The notes beneath the pieces are model-generated. The model was not told the origin of the DNA. It searched no databases and saw nothing but the letters and a program-made list of their open reading frames with translations. A stretch of 64,000 nt of DNA from Alphaproteobacteria bacterium (GTDB lineage: Bacteria; Pseudomonadota; Alphaproteobacteria; Caulobacterales; Maricaulaceae), in assembly GCA_024742735.1 (NCBI GenBank), contig JANSXV010000001.1:558001-622000 (forward strand), in the 5' to 3' direction. How positions within the stretch are numbered: the stretch's first letter is position 1; every line of letters starts with the position of its first letter. Below are positions 48,110 to 58,640 of this stretch, in pieces. The position numbers and the translations under genes were made by a program.

Positions 48110-49225
48110 ATGGACCCGTTGGAAATTTTTCTCGTCAGCGCACCCGGGCTGGAGCCTCTCCTCGCCGAGGAAGCTCAAGCTCGGGGCTTTGTATCGGCGC
48201 ACGCTGTTCCCGGCGGCGTGACGCTCTCCGGCGGCTGGGCCGAAGCGCAGCGGGCCTGCCTTGTGCTGCGCGGGGCGAGCCGGGTTCTCGTGCGCATCGC
48301 GCATTTTCCCGCTGCGCATCTCGCCCAGCTGGACAAGCGCGCGCGCAAGATCAATTGGGCGGACCTTTTGCGTCCCGAAGTTCCCGTGAAGGTGGAGGCC
48401 AGCTGCAAGGGCTCGCGCATCTACCATGCCGGCGCCGCCGCCGAACGGATCAGCAACGCCATTCGTGACGGTGTGGGCCCCGCCCTCAGCGACGACGCAC
48501 CGGTGCGCATCCTTGTGCGTATCCAGAAGAATGTCTGCACGATCAGCGTCGACATGGCCGGAGAGCCGCTGCACCGGCGCGGCTTCAAGGAAGCCGTGGC
48601 CAAGGCGCCCATGCGCGAGACGCTGGCCGCCCTGTTCCTGCGCGCCTGCGGCTATGACGGGGCCGAGCCGGTGCTCGATCCCATGTGCGGATCCGGCACC
48701 TTCGTGATCGAGGCCGCCGAGATCGCGGCGGGTCTGGCGCCCGGACGCGGCCGCAGCTTCGCCTTTGAACAGCTGGCCGGGTTCGACCCGGACGCCTGGG
48801 CGGCGATGCAAGCCGGGCTTGCGCCTGCTGCTGCGACGACGCCGGACGCTTGCTTCCACGGGTCGGACAGAGACCCCGGCGCAATCCGGATGGCTGGCGA
48901 AAACGCGTCGCGCGCCGGCGTGGCCGCTCTGTGTCGCTTCGAAGCAGTGGCTGTGAAGGAGCTGCAACGCCCCGATGGCCCGCCGGGTCTCATCATCGTC
49001 AATCCACCCTATGGCGAGCGGGTCAGCAATCGCGGGGCGCTGGTCGGCGTACATCGCAGGCTGGGTCAGGTCCTGCGCGAGCGCTTCACCGGCTGGCGGG
49101 TCGGACTGGTCACCAGCGACGCCAGCCTGGCGAAGGTCACCGGTCTGCCGTTCGGGGCCCCCGGCCCCTTCGTGGACCATGGCGGGCTGAAGATCCGGCT
49201 GCACCAGACCGGGCCGTTGACCTGA
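48110..49225 (+). CDS. THUMP-domain class I rRNA methyltransferase (RlmL/YcbY N-terminal type)
   Basis: MDPLEIFLVSAPGLEPLLAEEAQARGF; DPMCGSGTFVIEAAEIA; VNPPYGERV. Confidence 0.9.
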   Translation: MDPLEIFLVSAPGLEPLLAEEAQARGFVSAHAVPGGVTLSGGWAEAQRACLVLRGASRVLVRIAHFPAAHLAQLDKRARKINWADLLRPEVPVKVEASCKGSRIYHAGAAAERISNAIRDGVGPALSDDAPVRILVRIQKNVCTISVDMAGEPLHRRGFKEAVAKAPMRETLAALFLRACGYDGAEPVLDPMCGSGTFVIEAAEIAAGLAPGRGRSFAFEQLAGFDPDAWAAMQAGLAPAAATTPDACFHGSDRDPGAIRMAGENASRAGVAALCRFEAVAVKELQRPDGPPGLIIVNPPYGERVSNRGALVGVHRRLGQVLRERFTGWRVGLVTSDASLAKVTGLPFGAPGPFVDHGGLKIRLHQTGPLT

Positions 49226-49279
49226 TCTGACAATCCGGCCAGCGCGTACCTTCTTCGTACGCAAAACAAGCAGGTCTTA

Positions 49280-50596
49280 ATGAGTCGGCAAGACAATGAC
49301 GGCCGGGTGATCCCGTCAGCGGGCGTCGCCCGCCTGGCGCGCTACGGGGCGCTTGGCGCTGGCCTGTTGAGCGACACCCTCCAGGCGCGCGCCAAGGCGC
49401 TGGCCGACGGCGGCTCGACGGACTGGGGCGACCTCGCCTTCTCTCCCGGCGCTGCGAAACGCTTTACCGACGAGCTCGCCCGCCTGCGCGGCGCGGCGCT
49501 GAAAGCCGGCCAGCTGATCTCCATGGATGCTGGCGGCGTATTGCCGGCCGAATTTGCGCAAGCGGCGTCCCGCCTTCGCGCCGGCGCCGATCCCATGCCG
49601 GCCCGCCAGCTGCGGCGGGTGCTGGATGAACGCTGGGGCCCTGACTGGCTGCGCCGGTTCAAGCGTTTTGAAGTGCGCCCTGTCGCGGCGGCTTCGATCG
49701 GCCAGGTGCACAAGGCGGAGACAAAGGATGGACGCACGCTCGCCATCAAGGTGCTCTATCCCGGCGTGCGCCGGAGCATCGACAGCGATCTGGATGCGCT
49801 GGGCGCCCTGATCGCCTTCTCCGGCCTCGTTCCACGCGGCATGGACCTCAAGCCGCTCCTCAGCGAAGCCAAGCGCCAGCTCCATTGCGAAACCGACTAT
49901 GGGCTGGAAGCCCGGAACCTCACCGCCTACGCGGAGGCCGTGCGAGGCGATGGTCGCTTCGTCACGCCGTCCATCGCCGAGGACTGGTGTGCGGACGGCG
50001 TGCTGGCCATGACGTGGCTGGAGGGCCGGTCCATCGAGACTGCCGCAGATCAGCCCCTGAGCGAACGCGAACGCGTGTTCGACGCCCTGACCGATCTGAC
50101 TCTGGCCGAGCTGTTCGACCTGGGCCTGATGCAGACCGACCCGAATTTCGCGAACTTTCTCTATGCCGGACCCGACGCGCTCATCGGCCTGATCGATTTC
50201 GGCGCGGTGCAGGCCGTGCCGACTGAGATATCCAGCCGATATCGCTCCGTCCTGGCCGCCGCGCTTGAAGGCGAGCGGTCGGACCTGACTGATGCTTTGC
50301 GTGGCCTGGGCGTCATCGGCGAAGGGACATCCGGCGATCATGCGAGCGCTGTAACCGCCATGGCCGAGCGGTCCATGGCGGCGCTCCGCGCCGGTGAGCC
50401 GTTCGACTTCACCGACACCGCCCTGATCACCGAAACACAGTCCGCCGGCGAGCGCTTGCGCAAATCAGGCTTCAATCACGCGCCGCCGCCGGAGCTGATC
50501 TTCATCCAGCGCAAACTTGGCGGGCTTTACCTGCTGGGGGCGCGCCTGGGTTTGTCGCGTGACCTGCGCTCAACGCTGAATCGCTACCTGATCTAG
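49280..50596 (+). CDS. ABC1/UbiB-family atypical kinase
   Basis: GAALKAGQLISMD (KxGQ), AAASIGQVHKAETKDGRTLAIKVLYPGVRRSIDSDL. Confidence 0.9.
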   Translation: MSRQDNDGRVIPSAGVARLARYGALGAGLLSDTLQARAKALADGGSTDWGDLAFSPGAAKRFTDELARLRGAALKAGQLISMDAGGVLPAEFAQAASRLRAGADPMPARQLRRVLDERWGPDWLRRFKRFEVRPVAAASIGQVHKAETKDGRTLAIKVLYPGVRRSIDSDLDALGALIAFSGLVPRGMDLKPLLSEAKRQLHCETDYGLEARNLTAYAEAVRGDGRFVTPSIAEDWCADGVLAMTWLEGRSIETAADQPLSERERVFDALTDLTLAELFDLGLMQTDPNFANFLYAGPDALIGLIDFGAVQAVPTEISSRYRSVLAAALEGERSDLTDALRGLGVIGEGTSGDHASAVTAMAERSMAALRAGEPFDFTDTALITETQSAGERLRKSGFNHAPPPELIFIQRKLGGLYLLGARLGLSRDLRSTLNRYLI

Positions 50597-52029
50597 CCGT
50601 CGAGCGTGTCTTCTTCCCTGACCGGATCAGCACGCGCCGTCTCCGGACCGATCCGGTCGAGGTGCAGGTCCAGAAGCACGCGGTAGCGCCGGATATTGCG
50701 CACATACTGAACCGGCTCGTGCCCGCGCGCATAACCGTAGCGCACAGTTTCGTAGTGCGCCGGCTCGGTCAACATGGGCAGGGTTTCACGCATCACCGGC
50801 CAGAGATTGGCGTCCAGCCCCTGACGAAACGCCAGCCGGCGGGCGTCATACAGATGGCCCATGCCGATATTGTAGGCCGCAAACGCCTTGAACAGGCGGT
50901 CATCGCCCGTCACCTCTTCAGGCAGCCGGTCGTAGAGATTGCGCAGGTAGCGCGCCCCGCCATTAATGGACTGAGCTGGATCGGTCCGGTCCTCGATCCC
51001 CATCTCGTTGGCCGTCGGCAGGGTCAGCATCATGATGCCGCGCACGCCGGTCGCCGAGACAGCATCGGGGTCCCAGTGACTTTCCTGATAGGCCTGAGCG
51101 GCGAGCCAGCGCCAGTCGATGCCGGTCTCCTGCGCAGCGTCGATGAAATGCCGGCGCAAGGCGGGCAGGCGTTCCTCGATCCGGCGCACGAAGCGGGCGG
51201 TGTCGACATAATCGAAGCGGCGGGTATGGCCATACCAGCGCTCATCCAGATCGGCGAGCAGCTCGCCTTCGTGGATGCCAGCGAACCAGCCCTCCAGCGC
51301 CGCCATGAGCTCCGGCGTCTCCGGCGCCGTGATCCAGGCGAGACTGCGCTCTGACGCCAGATCGAGCGGCGTGAGCAACTCGGGATAGCTCAGGCGGGCA
51401 TGGGCCACGAGGGTGGAGTCTGCGACCGTGCAATCCAGGCGCTCCTCCTGCACCTGCTCCAGCAGCGGCATCGCCGAGGGCGCCTCGACCGGACGCCAGC
51501 TGATTTCGGGATGCTCGGCCTTCAGGGCTCTCAAGGTCTCTTCGTAGCTCGACCCGCCCACGACCGCGAGATCGACTTCGGCGAGATCGCCCGGCTCGCG
51601 CACCCGGGCGCCGAAGCGCCGGCACACGACCTGCTCGCGCACGGTCTTGTAGCTGGGTCCGAAGGTGTAGAAGTCCTCGCGGATCTCGGTCCGGGTGATC
51701 CCGGCCGCTGCGATATGGGCTTCACCGTCCGCAATAGCCGCCAGAACGCCGCGAAGATTGTCCTTCACCTCAAAGCGCACCGGAACGCCCAGGTGCTCGG
51801 CGAAGGCCTGGACCAGCTCGACTTCATAGCCGACCGGCTCGCCCGCCTCGTTGAGGGAATAGCTGGTGGGGCCGGGCGCGGTCACGACGACCAGTTCGCC
51901 AGACTCGCGAATGTCTTCGAGGGTGTCTCCGCGATGGGAGGCCTCAGGGCCGGAGCACGCGGCCAGCACAAGCGCCGCGCCGAACGCCGCAGCCCCCAAG
52001 GATCGACGTAAGGTCATGGCCGACAACAT
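50593..52029 (-). CDS. MltF-type membrane-bound lytic murein transglycosylase (SBP + SLT)
   Basis: Lipobox LAAC; SBP_bac_3-like N-terminus; SLT domain AQAYQESHWDPDAVSATGVRGIMMLTLPTANEMG. Confidence 0.9.
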   Translation of the reverse strand: MLSAMTLRRSLGAAAFGAALVLAACSGPEASHRGDTLEDIRESGELVVVTAPGPTSYSLNEAGEPVGYEVELVQAFAEHLGVPVRFEVKDNLRGVLAAIADGEAHIAAAGITRTEIREDFYTFGPSYKTVREQVVCRRFGARVREPGDLAEVDLAVVGGSSYEETLRALKAEHPEISWRPVEAPSAMPLLEQVQEERLDCTVADSTLVAHARLSYPELLTPLDLASERSLAWITAPETPELMAALEGWFAGIHEGELLADLDERWYGHTRRFDYVDTARFVRRIEERLPALRRHFIDAAQETGIDWRWLAAQAYQESHWDPDAVSATGVRGIMMLTLPTANEMGIEDRTDPAQSINGGARYLRNLYDRLPEEVTGDDRLFKAFAAYNIGMGHLYDARRLAFRQGLDANLWPVMRETLPMLTEPAHYETVRYGYARGHEPVQYVRNIRRYRVLLDLHLDRIGPETARADPVREEDTLDG

Positions 52030-52064
52030 AAGGGTTCACGCCCTGTTCGTCCAACTTAGCGCCC

Positions 52065-52826
52065 TCAGGGCCGGTTGAGCGCCCAGTCATATGCGTGGCC
52101 CGCAATGCTTGGATTCGCCTCGATCGCCGCGGCCAACTCAGGCTCGGCGAAGCGCAGCAGGTGTTCGACGACGCCTTGCTCGCTGTCACCGAAATCCTCC
52201 CGGAACCAGCGATAGATCCTGGAAACGACCAGGCCGTCCTCGGTGACCGTGACGCCGCGTGGATGGTTTACATAGGCGCGCGCCGCCGCCTCAAGATCGG
52301 CCTCAAGCCCCTCGGCGCGCCACGCCGTCGGTTTCAGGTTCGGGCATCCGATGGAGGCGCAGTTGACCGCGTAATGCACCATGGCCGCCTCGAAGCCGGG
52401 CCGCATGATGTCATGCTCGATATCATCCAGGGACAGGGCTTCGCCCTCCACCGTGACGCGGTCGACGCCCCAGGGCCCGATGGACCACAGGCGGGGCCGG
52501 ATCTCACGGATGGAAGTGTCGGGAGCCTCCTGCACGATCAGGCGCACGGTCACGGCGTTATAGAGATTGGCCCAGTAGGCGAAGGCTTCGTCCTCGCTCG
52601 ACTGCGACGGCGCGGCCGCCTCCAACGTGGCGATATAGTCCTCCAGCACAGCACGGTCGGCCGGCGCATTGCGCAGGGCGGCGTAGTCGAACCGGTTCAC
52701 CCCGTCCGGGTGCTCGGACAGATATTTCGCCAGGATGCCGTCCCAGGGCGCGTGCAGGTCCGGCTCCTGGGCGGCCGCCGGCATGGCCAGCAACAGAGCG
52801 GCGAGAATGGCGAGCAGGCGCATCAC
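52065..52826 (-). CDS. DUF547-domain secreted protein
   Basis: EDEAFAYWANLYNAVTVRLI...HDIMRPGFEAAMVHYAVNCASIGCPNLKPTAW. Confidence 0.88.
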   Translation of the reverse strand: MMRLLAILAALLLAMPAAAQEPDLHAPWDGILAKYLSEHPDGVNRFDYAALRNAPADRAVLEDYIATLEAAAPSQSSEDEAFAYWANLYNAVTVRLIVQEAPDTSIREIRPRLWSIGPWGVDRVTVEGEALSLDDIEHDIMRPGFEAAMVHYAVNCASIGCPNLKPTAWRAEGLEADLEAAARAYVNHPRGVTVTEDGLVVSRIYRWFREDFGDSEQGVVEHLLRFAEPELAAAIEANPSIAGHAYDWALNRP

Positions 52827-52949
52827 AGGTCTCCTACGGCGTCAGATCCCTAACATCGGGCCTCAAGGCGGCCTCGCCCAGCCCGAACCTTGCCAGCACC
52901 TGGAATCTCGCCAGTTTGTGATCACAGTCACAAGGCACCGAGGCGCAGC

Positions 52950-53816
52950 GTGATCGAACCGGTTCGCGACACAATCCAGTTTCAGGACGGTGAGATGGCG
53001 CTTCTGCGCTGGCCGGCGCCGGATCTGGCTCGCCTGGTCTTCGCCCACGCCAACGGGTTCTGCGGGTCGGCTTATCGCCAGATGCTGGGCCGGCTGTCGG
53101 GCCGGTTCGACATCGTCGCCATGGACCTGCGCGGACATGGCCGCACCCGCCTGCCCGCCGATCCCGCAAAGCACACGAGCTGGGATCTCTACGCCGATGA
53201 CCTGGTCAAGCTCTGCAGCCTGCTCGACCGCCCGCCTGACCTTCTGGCCGGTCACTCCATGGGCGCGGCGTCCAGCCTGATGGCGGCGGCGCGCATGGAC
53301 AGCCCCCCGCCCCTGGCCCTGATTGAGCCGGTCATCCTTCCCGGCCCGGTCTACGCCGCCTACCGCACGCCGCTGCGGGCGATCATCCGCAAGCGGATCG
53401 GCATGGGCGACCTGGCGCGCAGGCGCACCAATGGCTGGCCGGACCGCGACACGGTCTCGGCGCGCTATCGTGAGCGGCCCACCTTCGCAGACTGGGCCCC
53501 GGGCGCTGTTGAGGATTATCTCCAAGACGGCCTGATCAAGACCGCGGACGGCGTCGCGCTTGCCTGCGACCCGCAGTGGGAGGCGGCCAATTTCGAAGCC
53601 CAGCGCCATGACGTGCTCGGCCCGGCGCGCAAGCTCGGACACCGGACGCGCGTGCTGAAGGCGGAAAGACGCTCCACGGTCTGGAACACCAAGGGCCTCA
53701 CCGGCCGCGGCGTGGCTATCGACAGGCTCGCCGAGGCCGGGCATCTGGCGCCCATGAGCCATCCCGACGCCGTCGCCGCGTGGATCAGGCAAACAGCCGA
53801 ACGCCACGGCCTCTAG
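52950..53816 (+). CDS. Alpha/beta hydrolase (GTG start or upstream ATG at 52890)
   Basis: VFAHANGFCGSAYRQML, MDLRGHGRTRLPADP, LAGHSMGAASSL. Confidence 0.88.
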   Translation: MIEPVRDTIQFQDGEMALLRWPAPDLARLVFAHANGFCGSAYRQMLGRLSGRFDIVAMDLRGHGRTRLPADPAKHTSWDLYADDLVKLCSLLDRPPDLLAGHSMGAASSLMAAARMDSPPPLALIEPVILPGPVYAAYRTPLRAIIRKRIGMGDLARRRTNGWPDRDTVSARYRERPTFADWAPGAVEDYLQDGLIKTADGVALACDPQWEAANFEAQRHDVLGPARKLGHRTRVLKAERRSTVWNTKGLTGRGVAIDRLAEAGHLAPMSHPDAVAAWIRQTAERHGL

Positions 53817-53867
53817 GGCTGGCGAAGCCGGTCAGCTAAACTGACCAGGAGAGCGCTGGAGATCGCC

Positions 53868-54629
53868 ATGACCCTTCTGATCGACACACGCGGCCCGGTC
53901 CGCATCATTTCGATCAACCGGCCAGAAGCGCGCAACGCCGTCGACCGGGCGACAGCCGAGGCCCTGGCCGAAGCCTTCCGCGCGTTTGACGCCGATGACA
54001 GCGTCAGCGTCGCCGTTCTGACCGGCGCAGGCGGCACGTTCTGCGCCGGCGCAGATTTGAAGGCGATCGCACACGGCGATCCCAACCGCGTTGAGGAAAA
54101 CGGCGACGGCCCCATGGGGCCGACACGTCTGACGCTATCGAAGCCGGTGATCGCCGCTGTTGAAGGCCATGCCGTCGCCGGCGGACTGGAGCTCGCCGTC
54201 TGGTGCGATCTGCGCGTGGCGGCCCGGTCCGCCGTCTTCGGCGTTTTCTGCCGTCGTTTCGGCGTGCCGCTGATCGACGGCGGCACGGTTCGCCTGCCTC
54301 GCCTGATCGGACAGAGCCGGGCCATGGACATGATCCTGACCGGCCGGGGTGTCAGCGCAGAGGAAGCGTTGAGCTTCGGCCTCGCCAACCGGGTCTGCGA
54401 AGACGGCCAGACGCTTGAGACAGCGATCGAGCTGGCCGGGCAGATCGCCGCCTTCCCGCAGACCTGCCTGCGCCATGACCGCCAGAGCGCGCTGTCACAA
54501 TGGAGCCTGCCGGAACGTGACGCCCTGCTCGCCGAAGTCCGGTTCGGCATGAAGACGCTCGCCAGCGGAGAGACCGTTGAAGGCGCAGGGCGCTTCAGCT
54601 CTGGCCAGGGTCGCGGCGGGGCGTTCTGA
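53868..54629 (+). CDS. Enoyl-CoA hydratase/isomerase family protein
   Basis: SINRPEARNAVDRATAEAL; AVLTGAGGTFCAGADLKAIA; AVEGHAVAGGLELAVWCDLRVAA. Confidence 0.93.
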   Translation: MTLLIDTRGPVRIISINRPEARNAVDRATAEALAEAFRAFDADDSVSVAVLTGAGGTFCAGADLKAIAHGDPNRVEENGDGPMGPTRLTLSKPVIAAVEGHAVAGGLELAVWCDLRVAARSAVFGVFCRRFGVPLIDGGTVRLPRLIGQSRAMDMILTGRGVSAEEALSFGLANRVCEDGQTLETAIELAGQIAAFPQTCLRHDRQSALSQWSLPERDALLAEVRFGMKTLASGETVEGAGRFSSGQGRGGAF

Positions 54630-54632
54630 TCC

Positions 54633-55049
54633 ATGCGCGTCAATGACGAGATCACGATTGATGAAGCCCTGCTTGAGGAGCGCTACGCCCGGGCCTCCGG
54701 TCCCGGCGGCCAGCACGTGAACAAGGCCGAGACGGCGGTTCAGCTGCGCTTCGATCTGGCCGCGAGCCCCCTGCCCGACGCCATGAAGGCCCGCGCCCGC
54801 CGCCTGGCGGGATCGCGCCTGACCAGCCTGGGCGTGATCATCATCCATGCCGAGGATGACCGGTCCAGAGAGCGCAACCGCCAGCTCGCCCGCAAGCGCC
54901 TGGCCGCCCTGCTGGACAAGGCGAGCAAGGCGCCCAAACCGCGCAAGGCATCGAGGCCGTCGCTGGCCTCGGTGAAGCGGCAGAAGGAACAGAAAGCCCA
55001 GACCGCCCGCAAGAAGGCTTTGAGAAGGCCGCCGGCTCGGGATGACTAG
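54633..55049 (+). CDS. arfB: Alternative ribosome-rescue peptidyl-tRNA hydrolase ArfB
   Basis: ASGPGGQHVNKAETAVQLRFD GGQ motif; basic C-terminal tail. Confidence 0.92.
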   Translation: MRVNDEITIDEALLEERYARASGPGGQHVNKAETAVQLRFDLAASPLPDAMKARARRLAGSRLTSLGVIIIHAEDDRSRERNRQLARKRLAALLDKASKAPKPRKASRPSLASVKRQKEQKAQTARKKALRRPPARDD

Positions 55050-55051
55050 CT

Positions 55052-55789
55052 CTACAACAGGCCAGCCGTCTCGAGCCGCTCGATCATGCGCGCACGCGCG
55101 TCGGGCAATTGCTTGTCGGCCGGCCACAGGACGCGGCGCTGGATGAAATGCGCGGTGACCTTGAGGCCTGCAGCGATATCGCCTGGCTGAAGCTCTCCGC
55201 GTCCGGCCATGAAACCCGGCAGCGCCAGCATGCGGTCCCTGTAGGGCGCGCCCGCCTCGCCGCTGACCGCCCGGCCGGATTTCGGGCTGACATAGACGAG
55301 GTCATGCTCCTGACCGGTCGCCGCGCAGCGCCGCAGATCCAGGCCATAGCCCAGATCAGCCAGAAGCCCCGCCTCCCAGCGGACATAGAGCGCGGGCCAG
55401 AGTTCCCGATCCTCAAGCGCGCCGATCAGGATCTCGAACGCATCGGCGACTTTGGGGTGGGCTTCGCGTTCCGGCAGACAGGCCGAGGCCATGGCGCAGG
55501 CGGCGTTGAGACCGGAGAGAGCCAGCGGGTCCTCCATCAGATGTCCCGCTGAAAGCTGATCAGCCTCGATCTGGAAGTTGCCGAGATGCTCCTCCAGACG
55601 CGCGCGCCAGACCGCCCTGACACGATTTCCCGGCTGAAGCACGGGCCGCATGGTGCGGGAGCGCCCGCCGCGCACCAGCCCGGCATGACGTCCGTTGGCG
55701 GCGGTCAGAACCTCGACAACCGCGCTGGTCTCGCCATGGGGCCTCACAGCGATGATGCGGCCTTCATCGGTCCACTCCATCGCGCGCAC
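55052..55789 (-). CDS. recO: DNA repair protein RecO (start may be 55780)
   Basis: MEWTDEGRIIAVRPHGETSAVVEVLTAANGRHAGLVRGGRS. Confidence 0.93.
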   Translation of the reverse strand: MRAMEWTDEGRIIAVRPHGETSAVVEVLTAANGRHAGLVRGGRSRTMRPVLQPGNRVRAVWRARLEEHLGNFQIEADQLSAGHLMEDPLALSGLNAACAMASACLPEREAHPKVADAFEILIGALEDRELWPALYVRWEAGLLADLGYGLDLRRCAATGQEHDLVYVSPKSGRAVSGEAGAPYRDRMLALPGFMAGRGELQPGDIAAGLKVTAHFIQRRVLWPADKQLPDARARMIERLETAGLL

Positions 55790-55791
55790 CT

Positions 55792-56715
55792 TTAAGCGTC
55801 AAAGTCCAGACCGAGGGCGGAGAAGCGGGCCCGGTCTTCACCCCAGTTGGGGCGGACCTTCACGAACAGGAACAGATGGACCTTGCAGTCGAGCTCGGCT
55901 TCCAGCTCCTCGCGGGCGGCCTTGCCGACCCATTTCACGGTCTGTCCGTTCTTGCCCAGGATGATGGGCTTATGGCCTTCGCGCTCGACGTAGATGGTCT
56001 GCTCGATCCGGATCGAGCCGTCCTTGAGCGGCTTCCAGCTTTCGGTCTCGACCGTCAGCGCGTAGGGCAGCTCGTCGTGGACGCGCAGATAGAGCTTTTC
56101 CCGGGTCACCTCGGCGGCGAGCATGCGCTGGGGCAGATCCGCGATCTGGTCTTCGGGGTATAGATACGGGCTCTCCGGAACCGCCTTGACGAGCGCCTGA
56201 GCAAGATCCTCGATGCGATCGCCATTGGCGGCGCTGATCATGAAGACCTCGCCATAAACCCCTGTTTCATGGAGCGTTTGCGCGATCGAGAGCAACTCCT
56301 CGCGCTTGAGAAGATCGATCTTGTTGAGCACGAGAATAGCGGTCAGGCCGTGCGTCTTCAGCCCTTCAATGACCCGCTCCACATCCTCCACGGTGCGCCC
56401 GCTTCCTTTCAGTTGCGCAGCGGCGTCGACGACATGGACGATCACGTCAGCATCGGTGGCGCCGTCCCAGGCGGCGGCGACCATGGCCCGGTCGAGACGG
56501 CGGCGCGGGCTGAACACGCCGGGCGTATCCACCAGCACCACCTGGGCCGCGCCGCGCATCATGACGCCGCGCACCTGAAAGCGTGTGGTCTGCACCTTGG
56601 GCGTCACGATGGAGACCTTGCGGCCGACCAGCGCGTTGACCAGCGTGGATTTGCCGGCGTTCGGCGCGCCGATGATCGCGGCGAAGCCCGCGCGCGTGGT
56701 TTCAGCCTCAGCCAT
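55792..56715 (-). CDS. era: GTPase Era
   Basis: GFAAIIGAPNAGKSTLVNALVGRKVSIVTPKVQTTRFQVRG; KH domain VEREGHKPIILGKNGQTVKWVGKAAREELE. Confidence 0.97.
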   Translation of the reverse strand: MAEAETTRAGFAAIIGAPNAGKSTLVNALVGRKVSIVTPKVQTTRFQVRGVMMRGAAQVVLVDTPGVFSPRRRLDRAMVAAAWDGATDADVIVHVVDAAAQLKGSGRTVEDVERVIEGLKTHGLTAILVLNKIDLLKREELLSIAQTLHETGVYGEVFMISAANGDRIEDLAQALVKAVPESPYLYPEDQIADLPQRMLAAEVTREKLYLRVHDELPYALTVETESWKPLKDGSIRIEQTIYVEREGHKPIILGKNGQTVKWVGKAAREELEAELDCKVHLFLFVKVRPNWGEDRARFSALGLDFDA

Positions 56716-57394
56716 CGCCGGCCTCCTGTTTCAACAAAGCTTCCGCCGCAGCCCGCTGGGCGCTCTGCTTCGAGCTGCCCTCCCCGCGGCCCGAGGCCAA
56801 GCCTTCTATGGTCACTTCAACCTCGAACACCGGGCGGTGATCGGGGCCCTTGCGTGCGATCGTTTCATAAACGGGCGCCGGAAGATGCTTGCTGGCGGCC
56901 CATTCCTGCAGCTGGGACTTTGCGTCCTTGGGGCGTTTGGTCAGACCGGCCAGCTCGTCGGCCCAGAATTCGTCGTAGAACTTGCGCGCCGCCTCCAGCC
57001 CGCCGTCCAGAAACAGCGCGCCGATCACGGCTTCGCAGGCGTCCGCCAGGATCGAGTCCTTCTCCCGCCCGCCCAGCCGCTCTTCGGCCGGCGACAGGCG
57101 CAGCGCCTCGCCCAGCTGACATCGCCGCGCCGCCCGCGCGCAGGCCTGCTTGTTCACAAGGCTGTTGAGCCGGTGGGCGAGCCCGCCCTCGTTCATCGCT
57201 TCAAAGCGCTCATGCAGGGTCTGGGCGGTGAGGAGCCCCAACACCCGGTCGCCCAGAAACTCCAACCGCTCGTTGGACTGGGCGCGCGACCGGCCATCGC
57301 CGTGACTGGCGTGAGTCAGGGCGCGCTCCAGCAAGGCCTGATCGCGGAAGGTCCGGCCGATACGGGTCTGGAAATCTGTGATGCGGTCGGTCAT
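56708..57394 (-). CDS. rnc: Ribonuclease III
   Basis: NERLEFLGDRVLGLLTA, ADACEAVIGALFLDGG, dsRBD C-terminus. Confidence 0.96.
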   Translation of the reverse strand: MTDRITDFQTRIGRTFRDQALLERALTHASHGDGRSRAQSNERLEFLGDRVLGLLTAQTLHERFEAMNEGGLAHRLNSLVNKQACARAARRCQLGEALRLSPAEERLGGREKDSILADACEAVIGALFLDGGLEAARKFYDEFWADELAGLTKRPKDAKSQLQEWAASKHLPAPVYETIARKGPDHRPVFEVEVTIEGLASGRGEGSSKQSAQRAAAEALLKQEAGDG

Positions 57395-57402
57395 GGCGGC
57401 GG

Positions 57403-58242
57403 TCAGGAGGGGTCTGGATCTAGCGACAGGAAAAAGCGATCCGCCCTTAGACGCCACCATGTCCACGGACGCCAGAGCTCCAGCTGCGGCGAGGCCGACA
57501 ACAGGACCAGATCGCCGCGCCCGACCAGGTTCTCCACGGGCACGAACCCCGGCCCCAGAGGCGGCGCAACGCGGCTGTCCCGGCTTTCATCGCGATTGTC
57601 GCCGAGCATGAACAGATGGCCGTCAGGCACGCGGACCGGCCCGAAATCGTCCATGTCTCCCTCGCCCCGATCAAGGACCTGATAACCGACGCCGCCCGGC
57701 AGGATTTCCTCATAGACCCGGTAGCGGGTGAGCCCTCCGCCGGGGCGAGCCCGGCTGTCCTCGCCGACAAGGCCCCTTGGCACGGCCTCGCCATTGATGA
57801 TCAGCCCACCGGCGCGCACCTCGATCATATCGCCAGGCAATCCGATCACCCGCTTGATATAGGTCTGACCGCCATTGTGCGGCGCGCGGAACACCGCGAT
57901 CTCACCACGGTGGGGCAAGGCGCCGGCCACCCGGCCCTCAAACAGGTCCGGCGAGAAGGGAATGGAATAGCGCGAATAGCCGTAGGGCCATTTCGACGCG
58001 ACGACATAATCGCCCGCTTCCAGCGCCGGACGCATGGATTCAGACGGGATATGGAAGGGCTGAAACAACAGGACCCGCACACCCATGGCGATGATGAAGG
58101 CCCAGACAATCGTGGCGAACAGGCTGTCACCGCGCCGGGCGCGGCGCATGCGGCGCGCGATGCGCTTGCGGCGCCCGGCGCGCTGCGGCGACGCCGGCTC
58201 AGGCGCAGGCTCGCTTTTGGGAGTGGATAGCGGGTCGCTCAT
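57403..58242 (-). CDS. lepB: Signal peptidase I
   Basis: [51 protein letters not shown]. Confidence 0.95.
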   Translation of the reverse strand: MSDPLSTPKSEPAPEPASPQRAGRRKRIARRMRRARRGDSLFATIVWAFIIAMGVRVLLFQPFHIPSESMRPALEAGDYVVASKWPYGYSRYSIPFSPDLFEGRVAGALPHRGEIAVFRAPHNGGQTYIKRVIGLPGDMIEVRAGGLIINGEAVPRGLVGEDSRARPGGGLTRYRVYEEILPGGVGYQVLDRGEGDMDDFGPVRVPDGHLFMLGDNRDESRDSRVAPPLGPGFVPVENLVGRGDLVLLSASPQLELWRPWTWWRLRADRFFLSLDPDPS

Positions 58243-58640
58243 GATGTCGGCAGCGCCTCGATGACGACGAAGGCCTGGGCCCAGGGATGATCGTCGGTCA
58301 GCGTGACATGAACATGTGGCGTCATTCCGGCAGGGGTGAGCCGGGCCATGTGCTCGGCTGCAGCGCCCGTCAGCTTCAGGGTCGGCTTGCCGCCCTTCAG
58401 ATTGATGACTTCCATCATTTGCCAGGTCACGCCGCGGTAAATGCCTGTGCCCAGAGCCTTGGCGCAGGCTTCCTTGGCCGCGAAGCGCTTGGCGTAGGTG
58501 TCGATCTCGCGCATGCGGCTTTGCGCCTTGGCGCGTTCGATATCGGTGAAGACCCGGTTCAGGAAGCGCTCACCGAAGCGCTCCACCGAGCGTTCAATCC
58601 GGCGGATATCGATGATGTCGCTGCCGATGCCGATGATCAC
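58239..58640 (-). CDS. acpS: Holo-ACP synthase
   Basis: [49 protein letters not shown]. Confidence 0.95.
   Translation of the reverse strand: MIIGIGSDIIDIRRIERSVERFGERFLNRVFTDIERAKAQSRMREIDTYAKRFAAKEACAKALGTGIYRGVTWQMMEVINLKGGKPTLKLTGAAAEHMARLTPAGMTPHVHVTLTDDHPWAQAFVVIEALPTS

Noticed and set aside
47957-49264. 435-aa - strand ORF
   Set aside because: Antisense to THUMP methyltransferase
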